From Trichothermofontia sp964536415 (GTDB lineage Bacteria > Cyanobacteriota > Cyanobacteriia > B231), in NCBI GenBank assembly GCA_964536415.1, contig CAZHXN010000057.1:1-29016 (forward strand): DNA of 29,016 nt, written 5' to 3'. This document shows, one piece after another, positions 16,670 to 23,514 of the stretch. Numbering within the stretch: position 1 is the stretch's first letter; each line of letters opens with the position of its first letter. The notes under the pieces are model-generated. The model saw only the letters and a program-made list of their open reading frames with translations. It searched no databases and had not been told where the DNA came from. Position numbers and translations under genes: made by a program.

Positions 16670-17365
16670 CTAAGCCCCAACTGCCTGCACTCGCTCCAGT
16701 TCCAAATCGTTGAGATAGTCGATCGTCCAATTAGCCTGTCGTTGCAACATATGGAAAGGATAGGTATGGGCCACGCCGACCACCGGAATCCCGGCCCGCT
16801 TGGCCGACTGAATGCCAGCAGGCGTGTCTTCGATCGCGAGACATTCATCCACCCGAAGGTTGAGTCCGGGATAGTATTCATTCAGTCGTGTTACCGCCAG
16901 CAGGTAACCATCTGGTTCCGGCTTACTGGCGCGATGATCATCCCCGGCCACAATCACTGGAAAGTGGGCCAACAGGTTGGCTTGTCGCAATACCCACTCA
17001 ATTTCCTGACGCAGGGCACCGCTGACGATCGCCAGTTTCAGTTGCGCCGATCGCAGCCGAAACAGGAGGTCATCTAAGCCGGGATAGATGGGTAAGCGAT
17101 CTAAGCCCGCTATTAATGGTTGATAAGCTTGGGACTTGCGTTGAACCAGTTTATCCAGATAGTCATCGCTCACCACCCGCCCCCGTTGGGCCAGGATTTC
17201 CTGTAAACAGGTGCGATCGCTGCGTCCCAGGCACAGTTGCCGGAATTCCCCTGGTTTGGGCCGCAGGTTTTCCTCCAGGAGAATTTGTTCAATCAGTTGT
17301 TCATGGAGGGATTCATCGTTGATGATCACCCCATTAAAGTCAAATAAGACTGCTTTCAAAGTCAT
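16670..17365 (-). CDS. HAD-family (beta-phosphoglucomutase-like) hydrolase with Asn in place of the second catalytic Asp
   Basis: The protein has 231 residues; ATG 17363-17365 is preceded by GGAGG at suitable distance. It is a HAD subfamily I protein with a helical cap. Motif I reads DFNGVI (9-14): nucleophile Asp9 is present, but the usual acid/base Asp two residues later is Asn11. Motif II is Ser115 (IVSGA), motif III Lys148 (SKPEPDGY) and motif IV Glu179-Asp180 (IEDTPAG), all intact. The cap (about 17-85) is typical of sugar-phosphate mutases and phosphatases. It lies 87 bases upstream of rfbC on the same strand, so a sugar-phosphate substrate linked to the cluster is possible. The substitution may slow phosphoenzyme hydrolysis or change the reaction. 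The exact substrate is unknown. Confidence 0.88.
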   Translation of the reverse strand: MTLKAVLFDFNGVIINDESLHEQLIEQILLEENLRPKPGEFRQLCLGRSDRTCLQEILAQRGRVVSDDYLDKLVQRKSQAYQPLIAGLDRLPIYPGLDDLLFRLRSAQLKLAIVSGALRQEIEWVLRQANLLAHFPVIVAGDDHRASKPEPDGYLLAVTRLNEYYPGLNLRVDECLAIEDTPAGIQSAKRAGIPVVGVAHTYPFHMLQRQANWTIDYLNDLELERVQAVGA

Positions 17366-17454
17366 AACCTGAACACCTCCTGCAATGGGGGTCGCCTAAT
17401 CAATACGATGTGGAATTGCCAGGGATAGCAAACCCCATGCCCTGCGACTTGCCC

Positions 17455-18360
17455 TCAACTTGGCACCGGCACCCAGTCTCCCGTTGCCTGCGCTTCCTCT
17501 AGCTTACGATCGCGCAGCGTCGAATCGTTGGCATACTCTGGCTGCGTTCCCGGTGTGGCGGCGATCGGTTTCACGCCCCGTGTTACCTGATGCATCCACC
17601 AAAAAGGGGTCGTTTGCACAGCCCCAAAGCCAACCCGCCCCATGTCCGCATCCAGGCTGCTATCGGCGTAGTCTTTGATATACGGCTCCTCGAAAATATC
17701 CATCAACCACGGGGTAAACCGCAGGGTTTGCTGATTCCCATCCAGCACCAGGAATTCACCCCCCGCTTTCAGCAACCGATAGCCTTCGCGCAAGACGGCC
17801 TGGGTAATAGGAGGTGGGGTTTCATGGAACAGCAAGGCTGCCGTGACCAGATCAAAACTTTGGGGATTCAGGCCCGTGTGGACGGCGTCGGCATGAAGCC
17901 AGGTAATCGTCTGCTTGGCTTGTTGGGCCTTGCGATCAGCCATCACCAGCATATAGGGCGATAGATCCAGCCCAATCACTTCCGCATCGGGGAAGGTTTG
18001 CTTGAGCAATCGGGTCATGGAACCCGTGCCGCAACCCAGGTCTAAAATCCGTTGCGGGGACTTCACCCGAATGGCATCGATCAAGGCTTGTCGGACGATC
18101 GCTTCCCCTGGTGGCAGGACGTACTGGGTAATCGGATCGTAGGTAACGGCAGCATCAGCAGTGAGATACCCCCCCGCAATGCCATGAAAGGGAGCCGTGC
18201 GGTAGTAGTCCGGATAGGTGAGATCCCTTTGCTCGAACCGTTGCGTCTCCTGCGGCCAATCAATCTCAGCCTTAAGCCGACGCAGCGCCGGTTCATCGAT
18301 CAGAAAGGTCCGAAAAAACGGGGCCAGGAAGCGTTCAAAAATCGTATCTTGACGAGGCAT
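17455..18360 (-). CDS. Class I SAM-dependent methyltransferase, substrate unknown
   Basis: The protein has 301 residues and starts at ATG 18358-18360. An N-terminal helical extension (1-95) precedes a Rossmann methyltransferase core. Motif I DLGCGTG is at 107-113, and the acidic residue that binds the cofactor ribose is Asp132 in GLDLS. LHADAVHTG (near 155) is motif II and YRLLKAGGEFLVLDG the motif III/IV strand. This is UbiE/type-11-like. Unlike the protein at 12452, every cofactor motif is intact, so it should be active. The C-terminal tail (WWMHQVTRGVKPI...) may help in substrate binding. It lies 89 bases upstream of the HAD gene in the same direction and is the first gene of the run. The target could be a lipid, quinone or small molecule. 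Confidence 0.88.
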   Translation of the reverse strand: MPRQDTIFERFLAPFFRTFLIDEPALRRLKAEIDWPQETQRFEQRDLTYPDYYRTAPFHGIAGGYLTADAAVTYDPITQYVLPPGEAIVRQALIDAIRVKSPQRILDLGCGTGSMTRLLKQTFPDAEVIGLDLSPYMLVMADRKAQQAKQTITWLHADAVHTGLNPQSFDLVTAALLFHETPPPITQAVLREGYRLLKAGGEFLVLDGNQQTLRFTPWLMDIFEEPYIKDYADSSLDADMGRVGFGAVQTTPFWWMHQVTRGVKPIAATPGTQPEYANDSTLRDRKLEEAQATGDWVPVPS

Positions 18361-18481
18361 AGGGGGTTCAGGTAGACCCGATCGGGTGACAGGTAAACCT
18401 CTTTAGTGTAATAAATCTTTACTTTTTATAGCCGTGTTGTTGCTAACTTCACGGGCTGAGGGTAGCGCCAGACGGGCCTTT

Positions 18482-18487
18482 TATAAT
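18482..18487 (+). promoter_or_regulatory. Candidate -10 box for the Uma2-family gene
   Basis: A perfect TATAAT lies 33 bases upstream of the ATG at 18521. No good -35 box is seen at 16-18 bases spacing. A ribosome site AGGAG at 18507-18511 sits nine bases before the start. Confidence 0.4.
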
Positions 18488-18520
18488 TAAAGCTAGCTAG
18501 CATCCCAGGAGACCGCAGCC

Positions 18521-19291
18521 ATGATTGCCCCTGATTTGATATCTGGTCTGCCCTCGACGGAAGAGTTACCCTGCTCCGACGATACACCTGTGGACAACGA
18601 AGATCAGAATTTTTTGCCCAATCTGTTGCTATTTATGTTGGTCAGCCTGTGGGCCGATCGCATGGATTGGTATTTCGGGGTCGATATGGCGATCTACCAC
18701 ACCACGGGCGAAAATCCCCGTATTCCCGTAGTCCCGGATGCCTTTTTGAGTTTGGGGGTGGAGCGACGCAAGGGGGGACGATCGCGGCGCAGTTATGCCA
18801 CCTGGGAAGAAAACTGGGTTGTCCCCACGCTGGTCCTGGAGATGGTATCCCATAAGCCGGGGGGAGAATATGGCGCGAAGCAGGAGATTTACCGCCAGTT
18901 AGGGGTTCTCTACTACGTGATCTATAACCCGGAATTCTGGCGACGCGATCGCCACCAACCCTTTGAAGTGTACCGGTTAGTCGAGGGGCAATACCAGCTT
19001 GTGTTTGGCACTGCTCAAGCGGATCACCCCTATTGGTTCCCAGAAGTGGGCCTAGGGCTAGGGTTCCGCCAGCAAAAGCTGGGGGGGATCGAACAGGAAA
19101 TTTTAGTCTGGTACGACACTCAGGGAAATGCTTACCCCACACCGGACGAGGTTCAGGCCCAACTGCGGCAGCAGCAGCAAGCACTGAACGCCGAACGCCA
19201 ACGGGCCGAGTCCGAACGCCAACGGGCTGAACAGCTAGCGCAATACCTGCGATCGCTCGGTATCGATCCTGATCACTTGTCTGACCCCTAA
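18521..19291 (+). CDS. Uma2-family (DUF820) putative PD-(D/E)XK nuclease-fold protein with coiled-coil tail
   Basis: The protein has 256 residues; start ATG 18521 has AGGAG nine bases upstream. The Uma2 domain spans about 30-190. The probable nuclease-like residues are Asp73 in VVPDAFLSLG, Glu107 in PTLVLEMVSHKPG, and Lys120 with Glu122 in GAKQEIYRQLGVLYYVIYNP, in the order of the family's restriction-endonuclease fold. The tail (about 205-246) is a charged coiled coil containing a nearly exact repeat, AERQRAES / ERQRAEQ, encoded by duplicated DNA. Uma2 families are greatly expanded in cyanobacteria and the biological role is unresolved; nuclease activity has not been shown for most. It is a single gene converging on argZ with a shared hairpin between them. 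Confidence 0.88.
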   Translation: MIAPDLISGLPSTEELPCSDDTPVDNEDQNFLPNLLLFMLVSLWADRMDWYFGVDMAIYHTTGENPRIPVVPDAFLSLGVERRKGGRSRRSYATWEENWVVPTLVLEMVSHKPGGEYGAKQEIYRQLGVLYYVIYNPEFWRRDRHQPFEVYRLVEGQYQLVFGTAQADHPYWFPEVGLGLGFRQQKLGGIEQEILVWYDTQGNAYPTPDEVQAQLRQQQQALNAERQRAESERQRAEQLAQYLRSLGIDPDHLSDP

Positions 19292-19310
19292 GTTCCTGTT
19301 TTACAGCTGA

Positions 19311-19341
19311 GGCGATCGGGGCAAAAGCCACCCCGATCGCC
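19311..19341. terminator. Perfect 11-bp hairpin between convergent genes
   Basis: GGCGATCGGGG (19311-19321) and CCCCGATCGCC (19331-19341) pair perfectly around a 9-base loop. It is placed between the 3' ends of the Uma2 and argZ genes, so it can serve both strands. No T run follows on either side, so termination efficiency is uncertain. Confidence 0.55.
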
Positions 19342-19364
19342 CAGATAAGCCCCCTAGGAGTTGC

Positions 19365-20165
19365 CTAATTCACCGAGGCCAGATCATACCGACTGGTGAG
19401 TTTTTCTAACTGGCGCGTGAGCAGACTTAGGAACAGGCCCACATCCGTCACTACACCAACCGATTCCAAAGAGCCGCGATCGCTCAGCTTGGTCACCACC
19501 GCTGGGTTGATGTCCACGCAGACCATCTTGACGCCCGATGGAGTCATATTCCCGACGCCGATCGAATGCAACATCGACGACAACATCAGGATCATATCGG
19601 CTCCTTCCAGCAGGCGGGCATAATCCTGTTGCGCCTCGATCAGGTTCATGTGGGTATCAGGCAACGGGCCATCATCCCGGATTGACCCGGCCAGGGAGAA
19701 GGGCACTTGCCGCTTCACGCATTCGTAGAAAATGCCGCTGGTGACCACCCCTTGCTCGACCGCTGCCTGAATGTTGCCGCAACCCCGGATCTTGTTGATC
19801 ACCTTGAGGTGGTGCCGATGACCGCCCCGCACGGATACGCCTCGCTGCATATCTACGCCTAAGGAGGTGCCCATCATGGCCTGTTCCAGATCGTGTACCG
19901 CGATCGCGTTGCCACCGAGTAGTGCCTGCACATAGCCTTCCCGAATCAACCGCGCCAGATGGGCACTGCCCCCCGTATGCACCACCACCGGGCCAGCCAC
20001 CACGACCACCTTCCCGCCCTGATCACGGATATGGCGCAGATCCCAGGCGATTTGCTCAACGATCAGTTCCACGCGCCGCTCACTGGAAACCCCCGATAAA
20101 GGTAAACTCCTGGGTGCCCCGCTGGTCACGGGCCTCCGGCTTACGAATCGTGCGAATCCCCTCAA
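19365..20165 (-). CDS. argZ: Arginine dihydrolase, C-terminal LOR/SDH-type part (second piece of a frameshifted gene)
   Basis: The frame spans 266 codons, but only residues from about 26 on (VSSERRVELIVEQ, from 20090) match the family. The first 25 codons overlap the upstream piece out of frame and are probably not translated independently. This is the C-terminal half of the LOR/SDH (TIGR00300-type) domain of cyanobacterial ArgZ/AgrE, which in Anabaena AgrE is linked to the proline-forming step of arginine catabolism. Conserved Gly-rich segments are visible: VVVVAGPVVVHTGG, ALLGGNAIAVHDLE and MLSSMLHSIGVGN. Joining it to the piece at 20080-21477 by a +1 shift at the G5 run (20090-20094) gives about 703 residues, the expected full length. 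There is no sign of other decay. It may be expressed by frameshifting, be a true split, or reflect a base error. Confidence 0.85.
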   Translation of the reverse strand: MRGFARFVSRRPVTSGAPRSLPLSGVSSERRVELIVEQIAWDLRHIRDQGGKVVVVAGPVVVHTGGSAHLARLIREGYVQALLGGNAIAVHDLEQAMMGTSLGVDMQRGVSVRGGHRHHLKVINKIRGCGNIQAAVEQGVVTSGIFYECVKRQVPFSLAGSIRDDGPLPDTHMNLIEAQQDYARLLEGADMILMLSSMLHSIGVGNMTPSGVKMVCVDINPAVVTKLSDRGSLESVGVVTDVGLFLSLLTRQLEKLTSRYDLASVN

Positions 20166-21477
20166 CGGCCACCACCACGCGATCGCCCACCTGCAAATCC
20201 CGAATCAGTTTGCACTGGGCGATCGGCCCTGCTGGGGTTTCACTGACCACAATAACCCCATCCATCCGTTGCTTCTGCACAGGTACCCACTCGCAATGCA
20301 CCCGCACTTCGGTGGGATAGATCGTAGTGACATAGAAATCATCAGGAGCCACCCCGGCTTGGGTCACGGTTTCCAACTGCGCGTCACAGACTTCTTGGGG
20401 ACGGGCCATTGCCCCCAGATTGATCAGTTGTGACACCAATTCCTCCATCACCAACCGGGAAGGAGCCGATACCTTAATTTCTGCGGAAGAGGTACTTTGC
20501 CGCTGCTCACCCAGGTTGAAGTTCAGTACCTGGAAGCTGCCGCCGCCCTCCACAATCAAATCCAGTGCCCGGTTAATTAGCCCCGCATCCAGGAGATGCC
20601 CCTGCAACTGAATCACGCGGCTTTCCACAGGGGCATTGGCATGGAGATCGACCTGGAGCGGTTCCGTGGTTCGTAGCGTTAGGCACTTGGCGGCTCCACC
20701 CGCCTTGAGAAATTCCGTCAACGGCGTCTCAATCACTGTAAATCCCAGGGAGCCGAGGCGTTGCTTCAGGTCATTGCTCGCCCGATTCATGACGATCGTG
20801 CGATCGACATTCACCGCATTACAGGCAAAATTGTCTGCATCGACCTCGCTGACCACAATCCGCTTTGCCGCCGGAACCCGCCGCTCGATCAAATGGTTAG
20901 AGTAGGCATCAAAGGCTGGGGGATAGTAGAGCAGATAGCCATCCGTGAGAGGACAGAAGCAGGTATCGAGATGGTAGAAGCGCTCGTCCATTAACCGCAG
21001 GGACAGGACTTCGATATCTAACCACTCCGCCAGGTAGGCATGGGAGTCAAGTTCCGATCGGAAGCCATAGCCCGCCCATAGCCAACGGCCCTCGCGATCG
21101 AGCAAGGCATCCCCCGCTCCTTCAAAGGGCAAATCCCGTGGCAGTTCATGGACCATGTAGCCCTGGGCCTCAAACCATTGCTTAAAGTGGGGTTCCTCCC
21201 CTTGCCGTTCCTTATGGAAAAAGCGACTGAGGACCACCTGATTCCCCAGCACTAGTCCCGCGTTGGCGGTGAAGACCATATCTGGCCATCCTTTTTGGGG
21301 TTGAACCAGATCCACGATCGCATATTCCTTGAGAATGTGGTGCAATCCCTGCCACTGGCTAACGGCCCGCTCCCGCGAAGACTTATGAACATTTCCCTCC
21401 ATCCAAGGATTAATCACATAATCTACGTCATAGTGGTCAGGAGGACACATTAGAATACGAATGGCAGAGGCTGTCAT
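20080..21477 (-). CDS. argZ: Arginine dihydrolase, N-terminal catalytic part (first piece of a frameshifted gene)
   Basis: The protein has 465 residues and starts at ATG 21475-21477. Residues about 5-275 are an amidinotransferase-fold domain that converts arginine to ornithine, CO2 and ammonia (ornithine-ammonia cycle). Putative catalytic residues are in place: Asn72 (FTANAG, the residue that sets dihydrolase over deiminase), Glu119 and Asp123 (FEGAGDALL), His169 (FYHLDTCF) and Cys265 (GGAAKCLTLR). Residues about 285-465 begin the LOR/SDH domain. The frame stops at TGA 20080-20082, straight after FIGGFQ, in the middle of a normally continuous domain. The remaining domain continues in the +1 frame. 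The catalytic half is complete, so it could still act as a dihydrolase alone. A 12-bp palindrome AAACGATCGTTT lies upstream at 21509-21520. Confidence 0.9.
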   Translation of the reverse strand: MTASAIRILMCPPDHYDVDYVINPWMEGNVHKSSRERAVSQWQGLHHILKEYAIVDLVQPQKGWPDMVFTANAGLVLGNQVVLSRFFHKERQGEEPHFKQWFEAQGYMVHELPRDLPFEGAGDALLDREGRWLWAGYGFRSELDSHAYLAEWLDIEVLSLRLMDERFYHLDTCFCPLTDGYLLYYPPAFDAYSNHLIERRVPAAKRIVVSEVDADNFACNAVNVDRTIVMNRASNDLKQRLGSLGFTVIETPLTEFLKAGGAAKCLTLRTTEPLQVDLHANAPVESRVIQLQGHLLDAGLINRALDLIVEGGGSFQVLNFNLGEQRQSTSSAEIKVSAPSRLVMEELVSQLINLGAMARPQEVCDAQLETVTQAGVAPDDFYVTTIYPTEVRVHCEWVPVQKQRMDGVIVVSETPAGPIAQCKLIRDLQVGDRVVVAVEGIRTIRKPEARDQRGTQEFTFIGGFQ

Positions 21478-21989
21478 AGAGAAAAAATCCTGTAGAGAAA
21501 AGTCCTGAAAACGATCGTTTCAGTCAACTCCAGTCTCGTGCTGGCAAGAACGTACCCGTCTGTGGCTCAGCGGTAAAGACTCAGCACTCAAGCGCTGGCG
21601 ATCACCTCAACTGCGGGCGTGGCTAACCCTACCCAAGCCCTCATCGCGCTGACTAGCCGTTTGCCAGACAGCACCCGTTGACCCAGTTAACGAATCAGTT
21701 GACCAACTCTTTATTGTATTACCCAAATTGAGTCTTGCTTTAAATTGCCTTAGGGGTACGTTAGCTAAACGTGTATTTGCCGGATAAAGTCCTTGACAAA
21801 TGCTAAAATGCCTGCACTCCAAACTATAGGCTTGGAATGGGCCGCGTGACCGATCGTGCCTGGGCCATGCCAGCCTTGGCAACGGTAACACTGGTCACCT
21901 GACAAGATCCGCTGTACAGTATCAGCGCGGCGCGGCTGGCGACGTGGCACACTCCCCCTAAATGCTGCCTTCCCCTGGGCATCCTGCTA
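21478..21989. other. 512-bp spacer between divergent argZ and bioY
   Basis: This must carry both promoters. Seen: the palindrome AAACGATCGTTT at 21509-21520 just upstream of argZ, two GTTGACC copies 21 bases apart (21678 and 21699), and TTGACA at 21793-21798, whose nearest -10-like TATAGG is 26 bases away, too far for a normal promoter. The stretch around 21561-21600 faintly resembles a tRNA D-arm but does not fold as a tRNA. No gene is credible here. Confidence 0.45.
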
Positions 21990-22565
21990 ATGATTGTGAC
22001 TGAACTGCTATGGGCGCTTGTAGGTCTGATTCTCACCGTTAGTGGGACGTTTTTTGAGGCTTCAATGATCAGCCCGCCGTGGCTCTGGCTACAATCCGAC
22101 ACGATTCAAACCTACTCGTTAGGTGTGACCTGCCAGATTGGGGCCGTCCTGCTCATTGCCTGCCTGGGAGGGAAGAATGCCGCGACGCTCTCGCAAATTG
22201 CCTATCTGGTTCTTGGCCTAATCTGGTATCCTGTATTCACCCACGGAGGAGGGGTAGCCTATATCAAGGAGCCAACCTTTGGGTATTTGTTGGGGTTTGT
22301 CCCTGCTGCCTGGATCTGCGGCTTCTTGGCCTTTCAGTGGAAACCGCGCCTAGAGAGTTTAGCCTTGAGTTGTCTCTGTGGATTGGCCAGCATTCATCTG
22401 ATTGGGCTGCTGTACATTGCCTATTTGCGCCTGAGTCAAAGTTTGGGGGATAACTGGCTACAGATTATGTCCACCTATTCCCTATACCCGATTCCAAGTC
22501 AATTGGCCCTGATCTGTGCCGTGGCGGTGTTGGCCTTTAGCCTCCGGCAGGTCTTGTTTTATTAG
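21990..22565 (+). CDS. bioY: Biotin transporter BioY (ECF-type S component)
   Basis: This 191-residue integral membrane protein has about six hydrophobic segments (near 4-24, 46-60, 66-82, 97-115, 123-147, 165-188). The BioY signature is clear: GGKNAATLSQIAYLVLGLIW, then PVFTHGGGVAYIKEPTFGYL (81-100) and LGFVPAAW. BioY binds biotin and moves it across the inner membrane, alone or with the energising EcfA/EcfT units. No ecfA or ecfT gene is nearby, as is usual for solitary bioY in cyanobacteria. The N-terminal 45 residues are of the cyanobacterial type and differ from those of other bacteria. Start ATG 21990 has no strong ribosome site. Confidence 0.88.
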   Translation: MIVTELLWALVGLILTVSGTFFEASMISPPWLWLQSDTIQTYSLGVTCQIGAVLLIACLGGKNAATLSQIAYLVLGLIWYPVFTHGGGVAYIKEPTFGYLLGFVPAAWICGFLAFQWKPRLESLALSCLCGLASIHLIGLLYIAYLRLSQSLGDNWLQIMSTYSLYPIPSQLALICAVAVLAFSLRQVLFY

Positions 22566-22672
22566 GACCTTGCCTCTCAACCAATTGTAATTAACCTACC
22601 TATTGCCACTGTTCCAGGACTCGACCTACCAGGATGTGTCATATTCTTTACTCACATCCCGCAGCGTGAGTC

Positions 22673-22703
22673 CTCCCAAGCCATCGCTTGGGAGTGGCTT
22701 TTG
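22673..22703 (+). terminator. Hairpin downstream of bioY, probable terminator
   Basis: CTCCCAAGC (22673-22681) pairs perfectly with GCTTGGGAG (22686-22694) around a 4-base loop, followed by TGGCTTTTG. A second small hairpin, CTCAC...GTGAG (22651-22670), lies just before it. The pair also looks like the subterminal hairpins of IS200/IS605-type elements, so a transposon remnant is an alternative. Confidence 0.55.
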
Positions 22704-22782
22704 ACTCAATCATTTGAGCCAATGATCCGGATAATTGTTCAGAAATGCTTAAGTTTAGTTTAATATACATTTAGTATATACA

Positions 22783-22788
22783 TATAAT
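22783..22788 (+). promoter_or_regulatory. Candidate -10 box of the MetOD1/kinase operon
   Basis: Perfect TATAAT in an AT-rich block, about 165 bases upstream of the ATG at 22955. No consensus -35 at normal spacing. If used, transcription would start at about the first 11-bp repeat. Confidence 0.35.
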
Positions 22789-22790
22789 AT

Positions 22791-22823
22791 ACATAAACAA
22801 AACATAAACAAAACATAAACAAA
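22791..22823. repeat. Three perfect 11-bp direct repeats in the leader of the MetOD1/kinase genes
   Basis: ACATAAACAAA occurs at 22791-22801, 22802-22812 and 22813-22823, with a fourth partial copy (ACA) and a related GAACAAAACA near 22850. The period is close to one DNA helical turn, so the copies face the same side. They lie just downstream of the TATAAT and may be a protein-binding iteron set or simply slippage products. Confidence 0.9.
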
Positions 22824-22954
22824 ACAGCCGATCGCACCAGCATCCGCCTGAACAAAACAATGTGTCAGAAGTTACCCAACGGCCTCTGAACGCTGCCAAA
22901 AGCTGCAAACTATACCACGGGCGATTGGGTGAGGTTGAATTTGGAGGAATTCCC

Positions 22955-23488
22955 ATGAGCCAGTCCAGTGCAACAACGACTGCGTTGAGTGATCTAGCAG
23001 TTCCTTTGGAAAGGGATGTCTTTCTCAGAACCTTAATCCGCGAACTAGCGGGTACCCTACAAGATGTTGTGGGCTTGGAGGAAGCCTCTGGGTTTATCAG
23101 TGTGGTGGGACAAACCATGGGGCACCAGATTGATCAAGCCTATAAGGCAGCCCTACACGTTTCTGAGCTTTCCCGCGAACAGGTGGCCGCCGTCCTGGTG
23201 GATCTGAAGGCACGGATTCAGGGGGATTTTTATATCATTGAGGAAACCGATGAGAAGATTGTCTTTGGCAATCGGGTCTGTCCCTTTGCCGAAAAGGTGA
23301 TAGGCCGCCCATCCATGTGCATGATGACCTCCAACGTATTTGGTTCGATCGCCGCAGATAACCTGGGCTATGCCAAAGTCGAGCTACAGGAAACGATTGC
23401 TGAGGGGGCGAGCGGCTGTCGCGTCGTCGTTTACCTAAAACCCACTGCCGAGGCGGAAGACGCAGAAGGTCGCGAATATTTCAAATAA
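22955..23488 (+). CDS. Methanogen-output-domain-1-like (MetOD1) protein with three conserved cysteines
   Basis: The protein has 177 residues. ATG 22955 is chosen because GGAGG lies seven bases upstream; an earlier in-frame GTG has no ribosome site. The sequence RTLIRELAGTLQDVVGLEEA (25-44) is a helical dimer-like start. The core, FGNRVCPFAEKVIGRPSMCM (104-123), MTSNVFGSIAADNLGYAKVE and GASGCRVVVYL, is the MetOD1/V4R-like signature. Cys109, Cys122 and Cys155 sit at the positions expected of a metal or small-ligand site. There is no DNA-binding domain or membrane segment. It is followed after 26 bases by a histidine kinase gene, and the two probably act as a sensor pair in which this protein binds a ligand. 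The domain was named from archaeal signalling proteins; its biochemical role is unresolved. Confidence 0.8.
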   Translation: MSQSSATTTALSDLAVPLERDVFLRTLIRELAGTLQDVVGLEEASGFISVVGQTMGHQIDQAYKAALHVSELSREQVAAVLVDLKARIQGDFYIIEETDEKIVFGNRVCPFAEKVIGRPSMCMMTSNVFGSIAADNLGYAKVELQETIAEGASGCRVVVYLKPTAEAEDAEGREYFK

Positions 23489-23514
23489 TCTAGTCTAATG
23501 CGGCCAACTGATAA

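Larger units (their letters stand above)
22566..22954. other. 389-bp spacer between bioY and the MetOD1-like gene
   Basis: It contains two adjacent hairpins (22651-22694), a very AT-rich block (22755-22800) with a TATAAT, and three perfect 11-bp direct repeats (22791-22823). The open frame runs upstream into this spacer as far as 22862, but the ribosome site shows translation starts at 22955. The AT-rich leader and repeats suggest a regulated promoter for the downstream sensor pair. Confidence 0.6.

Noticed and set aside
16391..17077. 228-codon plus-strand frame across the rfbC/HAD region
   Set aside because: Antisense to two well-supported genes and without recognisable features.
18642..19331. 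229-codon frame antisense to the Uma2 gene
   Set aside because: Shadow frame with Pro/Arg-rich random composition; the sense strand encodes a clear Uma2 protein.
21561..21640. tRNA-like start (TGTGGCTCAGCGGTAAAGAC)
   Set aside because: Resembles a D-arm, but no anticodon stem, T-loop (GTTCRANYC) or acceptor pairing follows.
21793..21830. TTGACA ... TATAGG as a bioY promoter
   Set aside because: The spacing is 26 bases, far from the usual 16-18.
22862..22954. Longer start for the MetOD1-like protein
   Set aside because: The GTG start has no ribosome site and adds 31 non-family residues; ATG 22955 has GGAGG at ideal distance.
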